64,000 bases of DNA from the NCBI RefSeq assembly GCF_012070565.1, contig NZ_JAAQRO010000009.1, positions 1 through 64,000 on the forward strand, given 5' to 3'. This document shows, in pieces, positions 1 to 7,577 of the stretch. Positions within the stretch are counted from its first letter, which is position 1. The number at the start of each line of letters is the position of its first letter. Below the pieces are notes generated by a model. That model was not told the DNA's origin. It did no database searches and was given only the letters and a program-made list of their open reading frames with translations. Position numbers and translations under genes: made by a program. This DNA is from Anaerosporobacter faecicola. Its GTDB lineage: Bacteria > Bacillota > Clostridia > Lachnospirales > Lachnospiraceae.

Positions 1-150
1 TTTCGTATTTTGTTTGTTGTGGTGACTACATTATACTTCAAAAAGGGAGGTCATTGCTCTTTTTATTGCAAACTCCCATAAAATCGAGGTTTATACAATA
101 AAAAAGGTAGTAAAATTTGACACTACCCAGAATGGTAAGGAGAAAGAAAA

Positions 151-1476
151 ATGAGTAAGCCAATTGTAGCGATTGTAGGTCGTCCAAACGTAGGAAAATC
201 TACATTGTTTAATGCTCTCGCAGGGGAAAAGATTTCCATCGTGAAAGACTATCCTGGTGTAACGAGAGATCGAATATATGCAGATGTTACTTGGTTAAAT
301 TATCAGTTTACGATGATTGATACCGGTGGTATTGAACCAGAAAGCAAGGATCTGATGTTAAAGCATATGCGTACACAAGCAGAGATTGCCATAGAGACAG
401 CAGATATCATTTTATTTATAACAGATGTACGACAAGGTGTTGTGGATTCTGATTTTAAGGTTGCTGATATGTTAAGAAAATCAGGAAAACCAGTTATATT
501 AGTTGTAAATAAAGTGGATAGCTTCCAAAAATTCATGGCAGATGTCTATGAATTCTATAATCTTGGAATTGGAGATCCAATGCCAGTTTCTGCAGCATCT
601 CGTCTTGGAATTGGGGATATGTTAGATGAAGTTGTGAAGTATTTCCCACAAGAAGAAGCAGAAGAAGTGGAAGATGAACGTCCAAGAGTAGCAATTGTCG
701 GAAAGCCGAATGTTGGTAAATCTTCCATTATCAACCGTTTAGTAGGAGAAGAACGAGTAATCGTATCGGATATTGCAGGTACCACTCGTGATGCAATTGA
801 TACCGCCATTACTTGGCAGGACAAAGAATATGTATTTATTGATACCGCAGGACTTCGTAGAAAGAATAAAATCAAAGAAGAACTGGAACGATACAGTATC
901 ATCCGTACTGTTACAGCTGTAGAACGAGCGGATGTGGTCATTGTGGTAATTGATGCCAGTGAGGGAGTAACAGAACAAGATGCAAAAATCGCTGGTATTG
1001 CCCATGAACGTGGAAAAGGAATCATTATTGCAGTGAATAAGTGGGATTCTATTGAAAAAACTGACAAGACAATCTATGAACATACGAAGAGAATCCGTGA
1101 AATCTTATCCTTTATTCCATATGCAGAAATCGTATTTATCTCCGCGAAAACAGGACAAAGAGTGAATAAAATCTTTGATATAATGGATGTTGTTATACAA
1201 AATCATGCACTACGTATTGCAACGGGTGTGTTAAACGAAATCTTAATGGAAGCAGTTGCGATGCAGCAACCACCTTCTGATAAAGGAAAACGTTTAAAAC
1301 TGTACTATATTACACAAGTGGCAATCAAACCACCTACTTTTGTAATCTTTGTGAATGATAAGCAATTGATGCATTATTCTTACACAAGATATATTGAGAA
1401 TAAGATCAGAGATGCATTTGGTTTCTCTGGAACATCTTTGAAATTCATCATTCGAGAAAGAAAGGAGAAAGAGTAG
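151..1476 (+). CDS. der: Ribosome-assembly GTPase Der (EngA)
   Basis: Der is a double GTPase that helps mature the 50S ribosomal subunit in the cytoplasm. The 441-residue product has the usual family length and shows two complete G domains in tandem: a first P-loop GRPNVGKST near residue 9 with DTGG and NKVD, and a second GKPNVGKSS near residue 184 with DTAG and NKWD. A KH-like C-terminal domain follows. The start is supported by GGAG about 10 bases upstream. A short dyad (GGTAGT at 106-111, ACTACC at 122-127) lies just before the ribosome site. Bases 1-150 show no other gene I can recognise. The gene abuts plsY with a 1-base gap, so the two are probably co-transcribed. Confidence 0.97.
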   Translation: MSKPIVAIVGRPNVGKSTLFNALAGEKISIVKDYPGVTRDRIYADVTWLNYQFTMIDTGGIEPESKDLMLKHMRTQAEIAIETADIILFITDVRQGVVDSDFKVADMLRKSGKPVILVVNKVDSFQKFMADVYEFYNLGIGDPMPVSAASRLGIGDMLDEVVKYFPQEEAEEVEDERPRVAIVGKPNVGKSSIINRLVGEERVIVSDIAGTTRDAIDTAITWQDKEYVFIDTAGLRRKNKIKEELERYSIIRTVTAVERADVVIVVIDASEGVTEQDAKIAGIAHERGKGIIIAVNKWDSIEKTDKTIYEHTKRIREILSFIPYAEIVFISAKTGQRVNKIFDIMDVVIQNHALRIATGVLNEILMEAVAMQQPPSDKGKRLKLYYITQVAIKPPTFVIFVNDKQLMHYSYTRYIENKIRDAFGFSGTSLKFIIRERKEKE

Positions 1477-1477
1477 A

Positions 1478-2107
1478 ATGAGTCATATATTGATTTGCTT
1501 GTGCATTGGGTATTTATGTGGGTGTATCTCAACTGGATATATAGTTGGTAAGGCAAATAATATAGATATTAGAGATTATGGTAGCGGCAATGCAGGAACG
1601 ACCAATGCGCTTCGTACTTTAGGGATAAAAGCAGGTGTAATTACGTTCATTGGAGATGCATTCAAGGCACTGATACCAATCTTAATTATTCGATTCTTTT
1701 TGTTTCAAAATTCTGATATTGAGCCTCAATTGTTGGCATTATATACAGGACTCGGTGTTATCCTTGGTCACAATTACCCTTTCTGGTTACACTTTAAAGG
1801 AGGAAAGGGTATTGCTGCCACAGGCGGTGTTATCTTGGCATTTGACTGGAGACTCGCTTTGATTGCATTATGTGGTTTTGTGATTATTACTGCGATCACG
1901 AGATATGTATCCGTGGGATCATTACTTGTATCTATCATATTCCCAGTGGGTGTTATCTTGTTCTATCGTGGTAATCCACAGTTTCTACATATGCTAATCG
2001 TTAGCCTTCTGTTCACTGCCTCCGCTTTTTACAAACACAAAGGAAATATTAAGCGGTTGTTGAATGGAACAGAGAATAAATTAGGGCAAAAAGTAGATGT
2101 AAAATAA
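1478..2107 (+). CDS. plsY: Acyl-phosphate:glycerol-3-phosphate acyltransferase PlsY
   Basis: PlsY transfers an acyl group from acyl-phosphate to glycerol-3-phosphate, the first acylation step of phospholipid synthesis at the membrane. The 209-residue protein is almost entirely hydrophobic with several membrane segments. It carries the family motifs GSGNAGTTNALR near residue 36 and GHNYPFWLHFKGGKG near residue 97. The ATG lies 1 base after the der stop and the end of der supplies the ribosome site (AAGGAG). The downstream gene makes the glycerol-3-phosphate that PlsY uses, a common pairing in Firmicutes. Confidence 0.96.
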   Translation: MSHILICLCIGYLCGCISTGYIVGKANNIDIRDYGSGNAGTTNALRTLGIKAGVITFIGDAFKALIPILIIRFFLFQNSDIEPQLLALYTGLGVILGHNYPFWLHFKGGKGIAATGGVILAFDWRLALIALCGFVIITAITRYVSVGSLLVSIIFPVGVILFYRGNPQFLHMLIVSLLFTASAFYKHKGNIKRLLNGTENKLGQKVDVK

Positions 2108-2168
2108 GAACACAGATCGTTGCGTTCCATAAAGGAAATGACTAAATAACCGGGAGGTATTTTGATAA

Positions 2169-3182
2169 ATGAGTAAGGTTACGGTATTAGGAGCAGGTAG
2201 CTGGGGGACAGCACTGTCTATTGTATTAGCAAATAACGGACATGATGTAATCTTATGGTCAGTTTTACAACCTGAGATTGAGATGTTACAGACACATCGA
2301 GAACAAGTTGATAAGTTACCAGGTATTAAGTTACCTACGAATATTGAAATTACTGGGGATCTTTCCTATGCATGTGAAAATCCAGAATTGATTGTTTTTG
2401 CAGTAGCTTCTCCATTTGTTCGTTCAACAGCGAAGCTTGCAGCACCATATATTAAAGAAGGACAAATGGTAGTAAACGTTGCAAAAGGTATTGAAGAAAC
2501 TACTTTGATGACTTTATGCGAGATTATAGAGGAAGAATTAAACCATGCGGATGTTGCCGTTCTATCTGGCCCAAGCCATGCGGAAGAAGTAAGTAGAGGT
2601 ATTCCAACTACTTGTGTCGTAGGAGCGCATTCGAAGGACACCGCATATTTTATTCAAGGGATATTCATGAATGAGAGATTTCGTGTCTATACCAGTCCAG
2701 ACATTGTAGGAATTGAACTTGGTGGTTCCTTAAAGAATGTCATTGCATTAGCAGCAGGTGTTGCTGATGGATTAGGTTATGGAGATAACACAAAAGCAGC
2801 ATTGATCACAAGAGGGATCGCAGAGATGAGCCGTCTTGGTATTGCCATGGGTGGCAGAATGGAAACCTTCGCAGGTTTATCTGGGGTAGGAGATTTGATC
2901 GTAACATGTACAAGTAAGCATAGCCGTAATAGAAATGCCGGTTATCTTATGGGACAAGGTTATACAATGAAAGCTGCTATGGATGAAGTAAAACAGGTTG
3001 TAGAAGGTGTATATTCTGCAAAAGCAGCATTGGCTTTAGCAAAGAAATACGATGTTTCTATGCCAATCGTTGAACAGGTCAACAAAGTATTATTTGAAGA
3101 TAAATCAGCAAAAGAAGCAGTAATGGATCTGTTATTACGTGATAAGAGAAGAGAATATTCTGATCTTGAATGGGAAAAATAA
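2169..3182 (+). CDS. gpsA: Glycerol-3-phosphate dehydrogenase [NAD(P)+]
   Basis: GpsA reduces dihydroxyacetone phosphate to sn-glycerol-3-phosphate for membrane lipid synthesis. The 337-residue protein has the N-terminal dinucleotide-binding motif GAGSWGTALS near residue 8, the substrate/catalytic segment ELGGSLKNVIALAAGVADGLGYGDN near residue 182, and the usual C-terminal helical domain. A ribosome site GGGAGG precedes the ATG by about 9 bases. The gene is last in the der-plsY-gpsA group and is followed directly by a strong intrinsic terminator. Confidence 0.97.
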   Translation: MSKVTVLGAGSWGTALSIVLANNGHDVILWSVLQPEIEMLQTHREQVDKLPGIKLPTNIEITGDLSYACENPELIVFAVASPFVRSTAKLAAPYIKEGQMVVNVAKGIEETTLMTLCEIIEEELNHADVAVLSGPSHAEEVSRGIPTTCVVGAHSKDTAYFIQGIFMNERFRVYTSPDIVGIELGGSLKNVIALAAGVADGLGYGDNTKAALITRGIAEMSRLGIAMGGRMETFAGLSGVGDLIVTCTSKHSRNRNAGYLMGQGYTMKAAMDEVKQVVEGVYSAKAALALAKKYDVSMPIVEQVNKVLFEDKSAKEAVMDLLLRDKRREYSDLEWEK

Positions 3183-3188
3183 ACAAGG

Positions 3189-3240
3189 AAGACGTTATGG
3201 AATCGACTGAATGAAGTGAGGTTTCATAACGTCTTTTTAT
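3189..3240 (+). terminator. Intrinsic terminator after gpsA
   Basis: An 11-bp stem (AAGACGTTATG at 3189-3199 with CATAACGTCTT at 3225-3235) ends in a T run. It closes the der-plsY-gpsA transcript. The T run runs directly into the left flank of the fold-back element. Confidence 0.88.
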
Positions 3241-3245
3241 AATAG

Positions 3246-3518
3246 GATTTGGGTGTCAAAAGCCTATATTAAATTTGAGGTTCGTCAATTTGCACAGTTT
3301 AAGTTTACCTAGCATGTAATACAGGACATAGTTCATTCCGGGCACGCTCCCGCCCCGCTGAAGTTCGTAGTGGTACATAAGGCTCTAAACTACAGAGCCA
3401 AAGTACCAACGACTTCATACAATTGCTCATCAAACTATGTCCTGCATTACATGTGATAAGTTACTGTTTGTGCAAATTGACAAAAATAGTTTTGCTAAGG
3501 GCTTTTGACACCCAAACC
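3246..3518. mobile_element. 273-bp fold-back element (MITE-like), copy 1
   Basis: The whole element is a long imperfect palindrome. The ends are terminal inverted repeats: GATTTGGGTGTCAAAAGCC on the left, with the right end reading GGTTTGGGTGTCAAAAGCCC in reverse complement. Inside are nested arms, CATGTAATACAGGACATAGT pairing with ACTATGTCCTGCATTACATG, then GAAGTTCGT..GGTAC with GTACC..ACGACTTC, and GGCTCT with AGAGCC at the tip. It is flanked by ATAATAG (3239-3245) and CTAATAG (3519-3525), a 6-of-7 direct repeat like a target-site duplication. No coding frame is present. A second copy lies at 55186-55459 and a minimal copy at 12038-12078. Confidence 0.82.
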
Positions 3519-3690
3519 CTAATAGGAAAGTCCTCCGAATTCCCTATTAGGTAAACCTTCCAAGGAATACGCATAAGGTAGATGTCAGCTGAAACTGACT
3601 GTGCTAGGCGTGGTGAAGTGTACTTTGGAGTTGTTATTAACGCAAAAGTGCGAAGTACATTTTATAATATACTTAGAATCTGCGAGAAAG
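3519..3690 (+). repeat. Composite intergenic repeat (hairpin plus conserved tail), copy 1
   Basis: This unit begins with a hairpin (TAATAGG..CCTATTA around AAAGTCCTCCGA) and continues into a tail shared with 11613-11795: the block CATAAGGTAGATGTCAGCTG, a small hairpin GTCAG/CTGAC, then an inverted repeat AAGTGTACTT/AAGTACA. The equivalent unit at 55460-55535 keeps only the hairpin and the first part of the tail. The unit reads through the apparent upstream extension of the SRAP-type gene, which argues against any start codon inside it. Confidence 0.75.
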
Positions 3691-3735
3691 GAGACAATCG
3701 AGTCACTATGGATGACGATTGGATTAACAGTGAGT

Positions 3736-4371
3736 ATGTGTGGTAGATATTATGTAGATGATGAAACTGCAAAGGAAATTCGTAAGTTATTAGAACATCT
3801 GGATGCGAGATGGAGTCGGGGAAAGCAGATGCAGACCATTGATACGAAGGGAGAGATATTCCCTACCAATCAAGTCCCGATCTTGGTTTCTGATATTGCT
3901 TCTGGTAATCAGAATGGAGTAACACAAAAAGGTGTTCAGCTTTTATTAGCAAAGTGGGGATTCCCTGCTCCAACAGGAAAAGGGGTATTGATTAATGCCA
4001 GAGCGGAAACGGCATTGGAGAAACGGACGTTTCGTGAAAGCGTAAAAAGTAGAAGGTGTGTTGTACCAGCAGCAGGTTTCTATGAATGGGATTCTGATAA
4101 GAACAAGATATACTTTACAGTACCCCATAAGAAGTCCTTATATATGGCTGGTTTGTATCGTTATGATGAGGAGCAGAGTCAATTTGTCATCGTTACGACG
4201 GCGGCGAATGAATCGATGAAAAACATACATGATCGAATGCCACTAATCTTGGATGAAGAGATGATTCCGCATTGGATATGGAATGACCAAAAGACGAGTG
4301 AAATCCTTCATTCTGTACCAACAGTATTAGATAAAAAAGCATTGTATTACCAACAGAAATTAATCTTTTAG
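3736..4371 (+). CDS. SRAP-domain abasic-site protein (YedK/HMCES family)
   Basis: SRAP proteins crosslink through an N-terminal cysteine to abasic sites in single-stranded DNA and shield them during replication. From the ATG at 3736 the protein is 211 residues. It begins Met-Cys-Gly-Arg-Tyr, so Cys2 becomes the catalytic N-terminus after Met removal. It also has NARAET, RRCVVPAAGFYEW (active-site Glu) and IHDRMPLIL (active-site His), so all known catalytic positions are present. The frame is open back to 3601, but that part is intergenic repeat and would bury Cys2. The ribosome site for 3736 is weak; AAAGGAG lies about 45 bases upstream. Confidence 0.93.
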   Translation: MCGRYYVDDETAKEIRKLLEHLDARWSRGKQMQTIDTKGEIFPTNQVPILVSDIASGNQNGVTQKGVQLLLAKWGFPAPTGKGVLINARAETALEKRTFRESVKSRRCVVPAAGFYEWDSDKNKIYFTVPHKKSLYMAGLYRYDEEQSQFVIVTTAANESMKNIHDRMPLILDEEMIPHWIWNDQKTSEILHSVPTVLDKKALYYQQKLIF

Positions 4372-4402
4372 TGAAGAAATTATGTTACATTCGTTACTTT
4401 AT

Positions 4403-4474
4403 AAAACTTCAGGGATGAAGTGTCAGGAGTAGATATACCAGATCTACGTTTGATGCTTTGTTCCTGAAGTTTTT
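4403..4474. terminator. Terminator-like nested hairpin after the SRAP gene
   Basis: An outer stem AAAACTTCAGG (4403-4413) pairs with CCTGAAGTTTT (4463-4473) and is followed by T residues. An inner stem GTAGAT (4429-4434) / ATCTAC (4442-4447) sits in the loop. It probably ends the SRAP transcript. The rest of 4475-4737 is AT-rich with no gene I can support. Confidence 0.6.
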
Positions 4475-4737
4475 GTATGTAATCAAAAGAACTCTTGAAA
4501 GAGAACGTGGAACTTATTCTAATATTACAGAAATATAGAGGATAGAGAGCAAGACGAGAATAAGAAATTGAATGCAAATTGAATGTAAGGTTAGGAATAT
4601 ATGATTCATTAAGACTAAAAACACAAAGTAGAACAAAATGTGGTAAATAATGCCCATATACGCTATCAGTCTTAAAAAGTAAAATAATGTTACAAAATAG
4701 AATAAATAGGTGACCAAATGCTAAGGGAGTTATATTA

Positions 4738-5595
4738 ATGAAAAAAGTTAAGTTAACCATTGTTTCAATAATCAGTATTTTAATCTTTACGATCATTGTG
4801 ATAGGGTGCAACAACATAAAAAGTAAGCCTGATATTACGCGAGTAATGCCTTCGGAGGATAGCAGTAAGGTAATTGATTATAATCAGTATCTTAAAAAGA
4901 TATGGGTTATGAAAAATTGGGCTGGAGGGGGATATAATTATTTTTCTTTTTTCATCTCTAGAATAGAAGACGGTGTTATTGAAGGAAAATTATCAACGGG
5001 TTCAATAGCGGAGCCGGAATTTTACTTCTATTCTTTTGATTCTACAACTAATTTAGGAGATTTAACTGGGACAGTTAATAATGGTATTGCTGAATGTAAG
5101 TTTAGTGATCAAGACGGGAATGAAGGAAATGTTACATTAATATTTAAAGAAAACGATGAGATAGAAGTGACAATAGAATATACGGATAAAGGATCGGCAT
5201 ATAAAGACTTATCTCTAGATGGAAATTATCATTTTAGACCATACAACCTTACAGATCTTGAAGATTTTATACCCCTTAAAGAGTATTCCTTTGAAAAAAA
5301 GATAAATTCATGGGGAAGTGTTAATTTTGTTTCTGGAGAAGTGAATCATGGTGATCGGTTTTATCCAGCTGCTTATTTAACAAATGAGTATGATGATATT
5401 TTTTATGAGTTTCAAGCATCGTTTCAAACTGGCACTAAGATTATAGAAGTTTCAATAAAGGATATAAATGGGGACGGATTAGAAGATATTAAGATAGTTA
5501 CAGCTTTTGAAGACTCTTATATTGAAAATATTGAGTGGATTTTCTATCAAAGGGATGATGGTTTGTTTTATAATAGCAATCTCGATATAAACTGA
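4738..5595 (+). CDS. Lipoprotein with an EF-hand-like calcium motif, function unknown
   Basis: The 285-residue product has a lipoprotein signal: charged MKKVK, a hydrophobic stretch, then a lipobox ending VIGC near residue 24, so it should be anchored to the outer face of the membrane. Near residue 243 it has KDINGDGLEDI, the DxNxDGxxD calcium-loop pattern also seen in VCBS/FG-GAP repeats. The rest is beta-rich and acidic and I do not recognise a family. AAGGGAG lies about 9 bases before the ATG. It is the first of three exported proteins in tandem (4738-7163), all lower in GC than the housekeeping genes around them. Confidence 0.8.
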   Translation: MKKVKLTIVSIISILIFTIIVIGCNNIKSKPDITRVMPSEDSSKVIDYNQYLKKIWVMKNWAGGGYNYFSFFISRIEDGVIEGKLSTGSIAEPEFYFYSFDSTTNLGDLTGTVNNGIAECKFSDQDGNEGNVTLIFKENDEIEVTIEYTDKGSAYKDLSLDGNYHFRPYNLTDLEDFIPLKEYSFEKKINSWGSVNFVSGEVNHGDRFYPAAYLTNEYDDIFYEFQASFQTGTKIIEVSIKDINGDGLEDIKIVTAFEDSYIENIEWIFYQRDDGLFYNSNLDIN

Positions 5596-5731
5596 TATAC
5601 TGAATAGACATGCTGTTCAAAGTATAGAGGTAGTGATGAAGACTATAGAGTTAATCAGAAGCAAAGCATAAGTAAACTATTAATAAAACTTTGATTATCC
5701 TTTTATCGAGGGGAAGAAGAGGACGATGTAA

Positions 5732-6352
5732 ATGAGAAAGCGTTTGACATTATTAATAATAATTGTATTGATAGTAATTTCGGGGTATTCAATATTCGTA
5801 AGTAAAACAAATCATCATAATGCTGAAACATATATTGAAAGTAATACTTATTTTTTTGGAAATATAACACAAGTGAATTGTAGTATGAAATTCTTAGGTG
5901 ATGATATCATTGAAAAAGATGTAAAATTGAATATTTATGAATTGGCTAATCTTAAGAAGGGAAAGTTATATGAGTTAAAACTTGATCCTATTGAGAATGT
6001 TCCGAGTGAACGTTTGAGTCTAGGCTATTTTTATGTACAAGAAGATAAGATATATAAGATCGTACCAACTGAAGAAAATCTAAGGAAAATAAAAACAAGT
6101 GAAGAATTACCAAGTGATAGTATAATAGTATGCCAAGATAAGGAGATAAAAGATGTACTAGGCAAAGATGAACAAGGATACCATCAGTATATGGTAATAA
6201 ACGGAGAAAAACGGGAGTATCACGCATATAATAATCAAGTATCTACAGGATATTACGAGTCTTTTACATGGGAAAAAGAGAAAGGACTTATAAATTATAG
6301 AAGTGGATATGGTGCAGAAAGGGATTCTATTGAACTACAAGTACTTTACTAG
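5732..6352 (+). CDS. Membrane-anchored hypothetical protein
   Basis: The 206-residue protein has one N-terminal hydrophobic segment (about residues 4-24, LTLLIIIVLIVISGYSIFV) and no lipobox cysteine, so it is probably anchored with its C-terminal domain outside. The body is beta-rich and mentions no motif I know. It lies between two lipoprotein genes with gaps of about 100-140 bases, which suggests a loose cluster of envelope proteins rather than a tight operon. Confidence 0.75.
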   Translation: MRKRLTLLIIIVLIVISGYSIFVSKTNHHNAETYIESNTYFFGNITQVNCSMKFLGDDIIEKDVKLNIYELANLKKGKLYELKLDPIENVPSERLSLGYFYVQEDKIYKIVPTEENLRKIKTSEELPSDSIIVCQDKEIKDVLGKDEQGYHQYMVINGEKREYHAYNNQVSTGYYESFTWEKEKGLINYRSGYGAERDSIELQVLY

Positions 6353-6452
6353 TAGAAATGCATCGCGATACTAATAAAAATCTAAAGAAAAACGGAGATT
6401 AGCTTATCTAATAATAGTGTTGATACAGTGACTAGAGAAGGAGTTTGTCAGT

Positions 6453-7163
6453 ATGAAAAAATCTATATTTGTGTTTTTATCTGCTGTTATGATCTTGATT
6501 TTTATAGGATGTAGCTCAAAAAACAGGAATAAATATAATAGTATAAGTAATTATCACATATATGAAAATGAATACACTGCTTATAACGAGGAGGACAAGC
6601 CGTTCATAGTAAATTATGTACAAATATCTGGTTTGGGCAATGATCGTTTAGAAGATAAGATAAATCAAACACTCAAGGAATCAATAACGGAATGGATAAA
6701 TGTAAATTGTAAATGGTTGGAGAAAAGCAAAATCTCTGTAAAATGTAAAACTTCAAAATATTTATCAATATGTTATACGGTTGAATCAAAAAATTCTAAT
6801 GGTGAAGAATTTGAAAGTGATTTTATTCGTTTTGGAATAACCATTGACTTGAAAACGGGAGATAGGGTTTATTTAGATGATATAGTAAAGGAGGTGGATC
6901 GTTTAAAAGAAGAATTAACAAATTATGATTATGGTAATGAAGTATCACCTCCGATAGATACAGATGAGGCCGATGAAATTATAGAACTTTCCTCCATATC
7001 TGAAAAGGAATATCTTGAGAAAATGTATATAACAGATCCGTATGTATATGATTATATGTATTCGTACATAAAGGCAAAACCATCGTTCTATGTAGTAGAT
7101 AAGCAATTAGTTATTACAAGAGATGAAAAAAATTATAACGATATATTTATAGATTTTAAATAA
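6453..7163 (+). CDS. Lipoprotein, possibly DUF4163/DUF3298-like
   Basis: The 236-residue product has a lipoprotein signal (MKKSIFVFLSAVMILIFIGC, lipobox FIGC at residue 20). The pattern of an N-terminal strand region, amphipathic helix (RLEDKINQTLKESITEWI), and a later segment DLKTGDRVYLDDIVK resembles the DUF4163-DUF3298 pair found in PdaC and RsiV, which bind peptidoglycan-related ligands. The DUF3298 core would be the segment with TGDRVYLDDI. This is a pattern judgement only. GAAGGAG precedes the ATG. Confidence 0.72.
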   Translation: MKKSIFVFLSAVMILIFIGCSSKNRNKYNSISNYHIYENEYTAYNEEDKPFIVNYVQISGLGNDRLEDKINQTLKESITEWINVNCKWLEKSKISVKCKTSKYLSICYTVESKNSNGEEFESDFIRFGITIDLKTGDRVYLDDIVKEVDRLKEELTNYDYGNEVSPPIDTDEADEIIELSSISEKEYLEKMYITDPYVYDYMYSYIKAKPSFYVVDKQLVITRDEKNYNDIFIDFK

Positions 7164-7577
7164 TTGATAGATTTTCAATGTATGATTTACAATCATAATA
7201 AGAAAGCTATTCGTGTTTTTGGAGGGGAATATGAAAAGAACTTGTACTAAAGTATTATTGTATTATTTATAGCTGATATATTCTTTATTTTTCATATATC
7301 GAAAATGATATTATAAAACTATAATTGAATATAGTAATCAAATTAACCACAATATATATAATGGAAGGAATATGAGCAAACAAATGATAATTAATGGGAA
7401 GAAACTTCTATAGCAGAATTACGTTTCCCTTCCAGCAGATGTTCGCTATATTCAATGGAAAACGAGCTTTCGTTGGCTTCACATGTAGTCAATACAATGT
7501 TGAAGTGTTTCGCCAGTTCCAACCATGAATATAGCAGACATCTATGCTAGATTTAATCGTATCGTATGAAGTTTGTG
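7164..7577. pseudogene. Decayed sequence after the lipoprotein cluster
   Basis: The 414-base stretch holds no intact gene. At 7231 a good ribosome site (GGAGGGG) precedes an ATG that begins like a signal peptide (MKRTCTKVLLYYL) but meets a stop after 13 codons. Frame-shifted continuation stays hydrophobic, which suggests a broken exported protein. On the - strand, about 7391-7570, an open stretch of some 55 codons (containing LAKHFNIVLTTCEANESS) has no start of its own and looks like a remnant. Neither fragment was identified. Confidence 0.35.

Noticed and set aside
3601-3735. 45-residue N-terminal extension of the SRAP-type protein from GTG
   Set aside because: It reads through repeat DNA and would bury the catalytic Cys2, which needs to be the N-terminus after Met removal.
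4380-4817. 145-codon hydrophobic frame on the - strand
   Set aside because: No ribosome site, overlaps the start of the lipoprotein gene, and its bias to Leu, Ile and Phe is what AT-rich DNA gives by chance.
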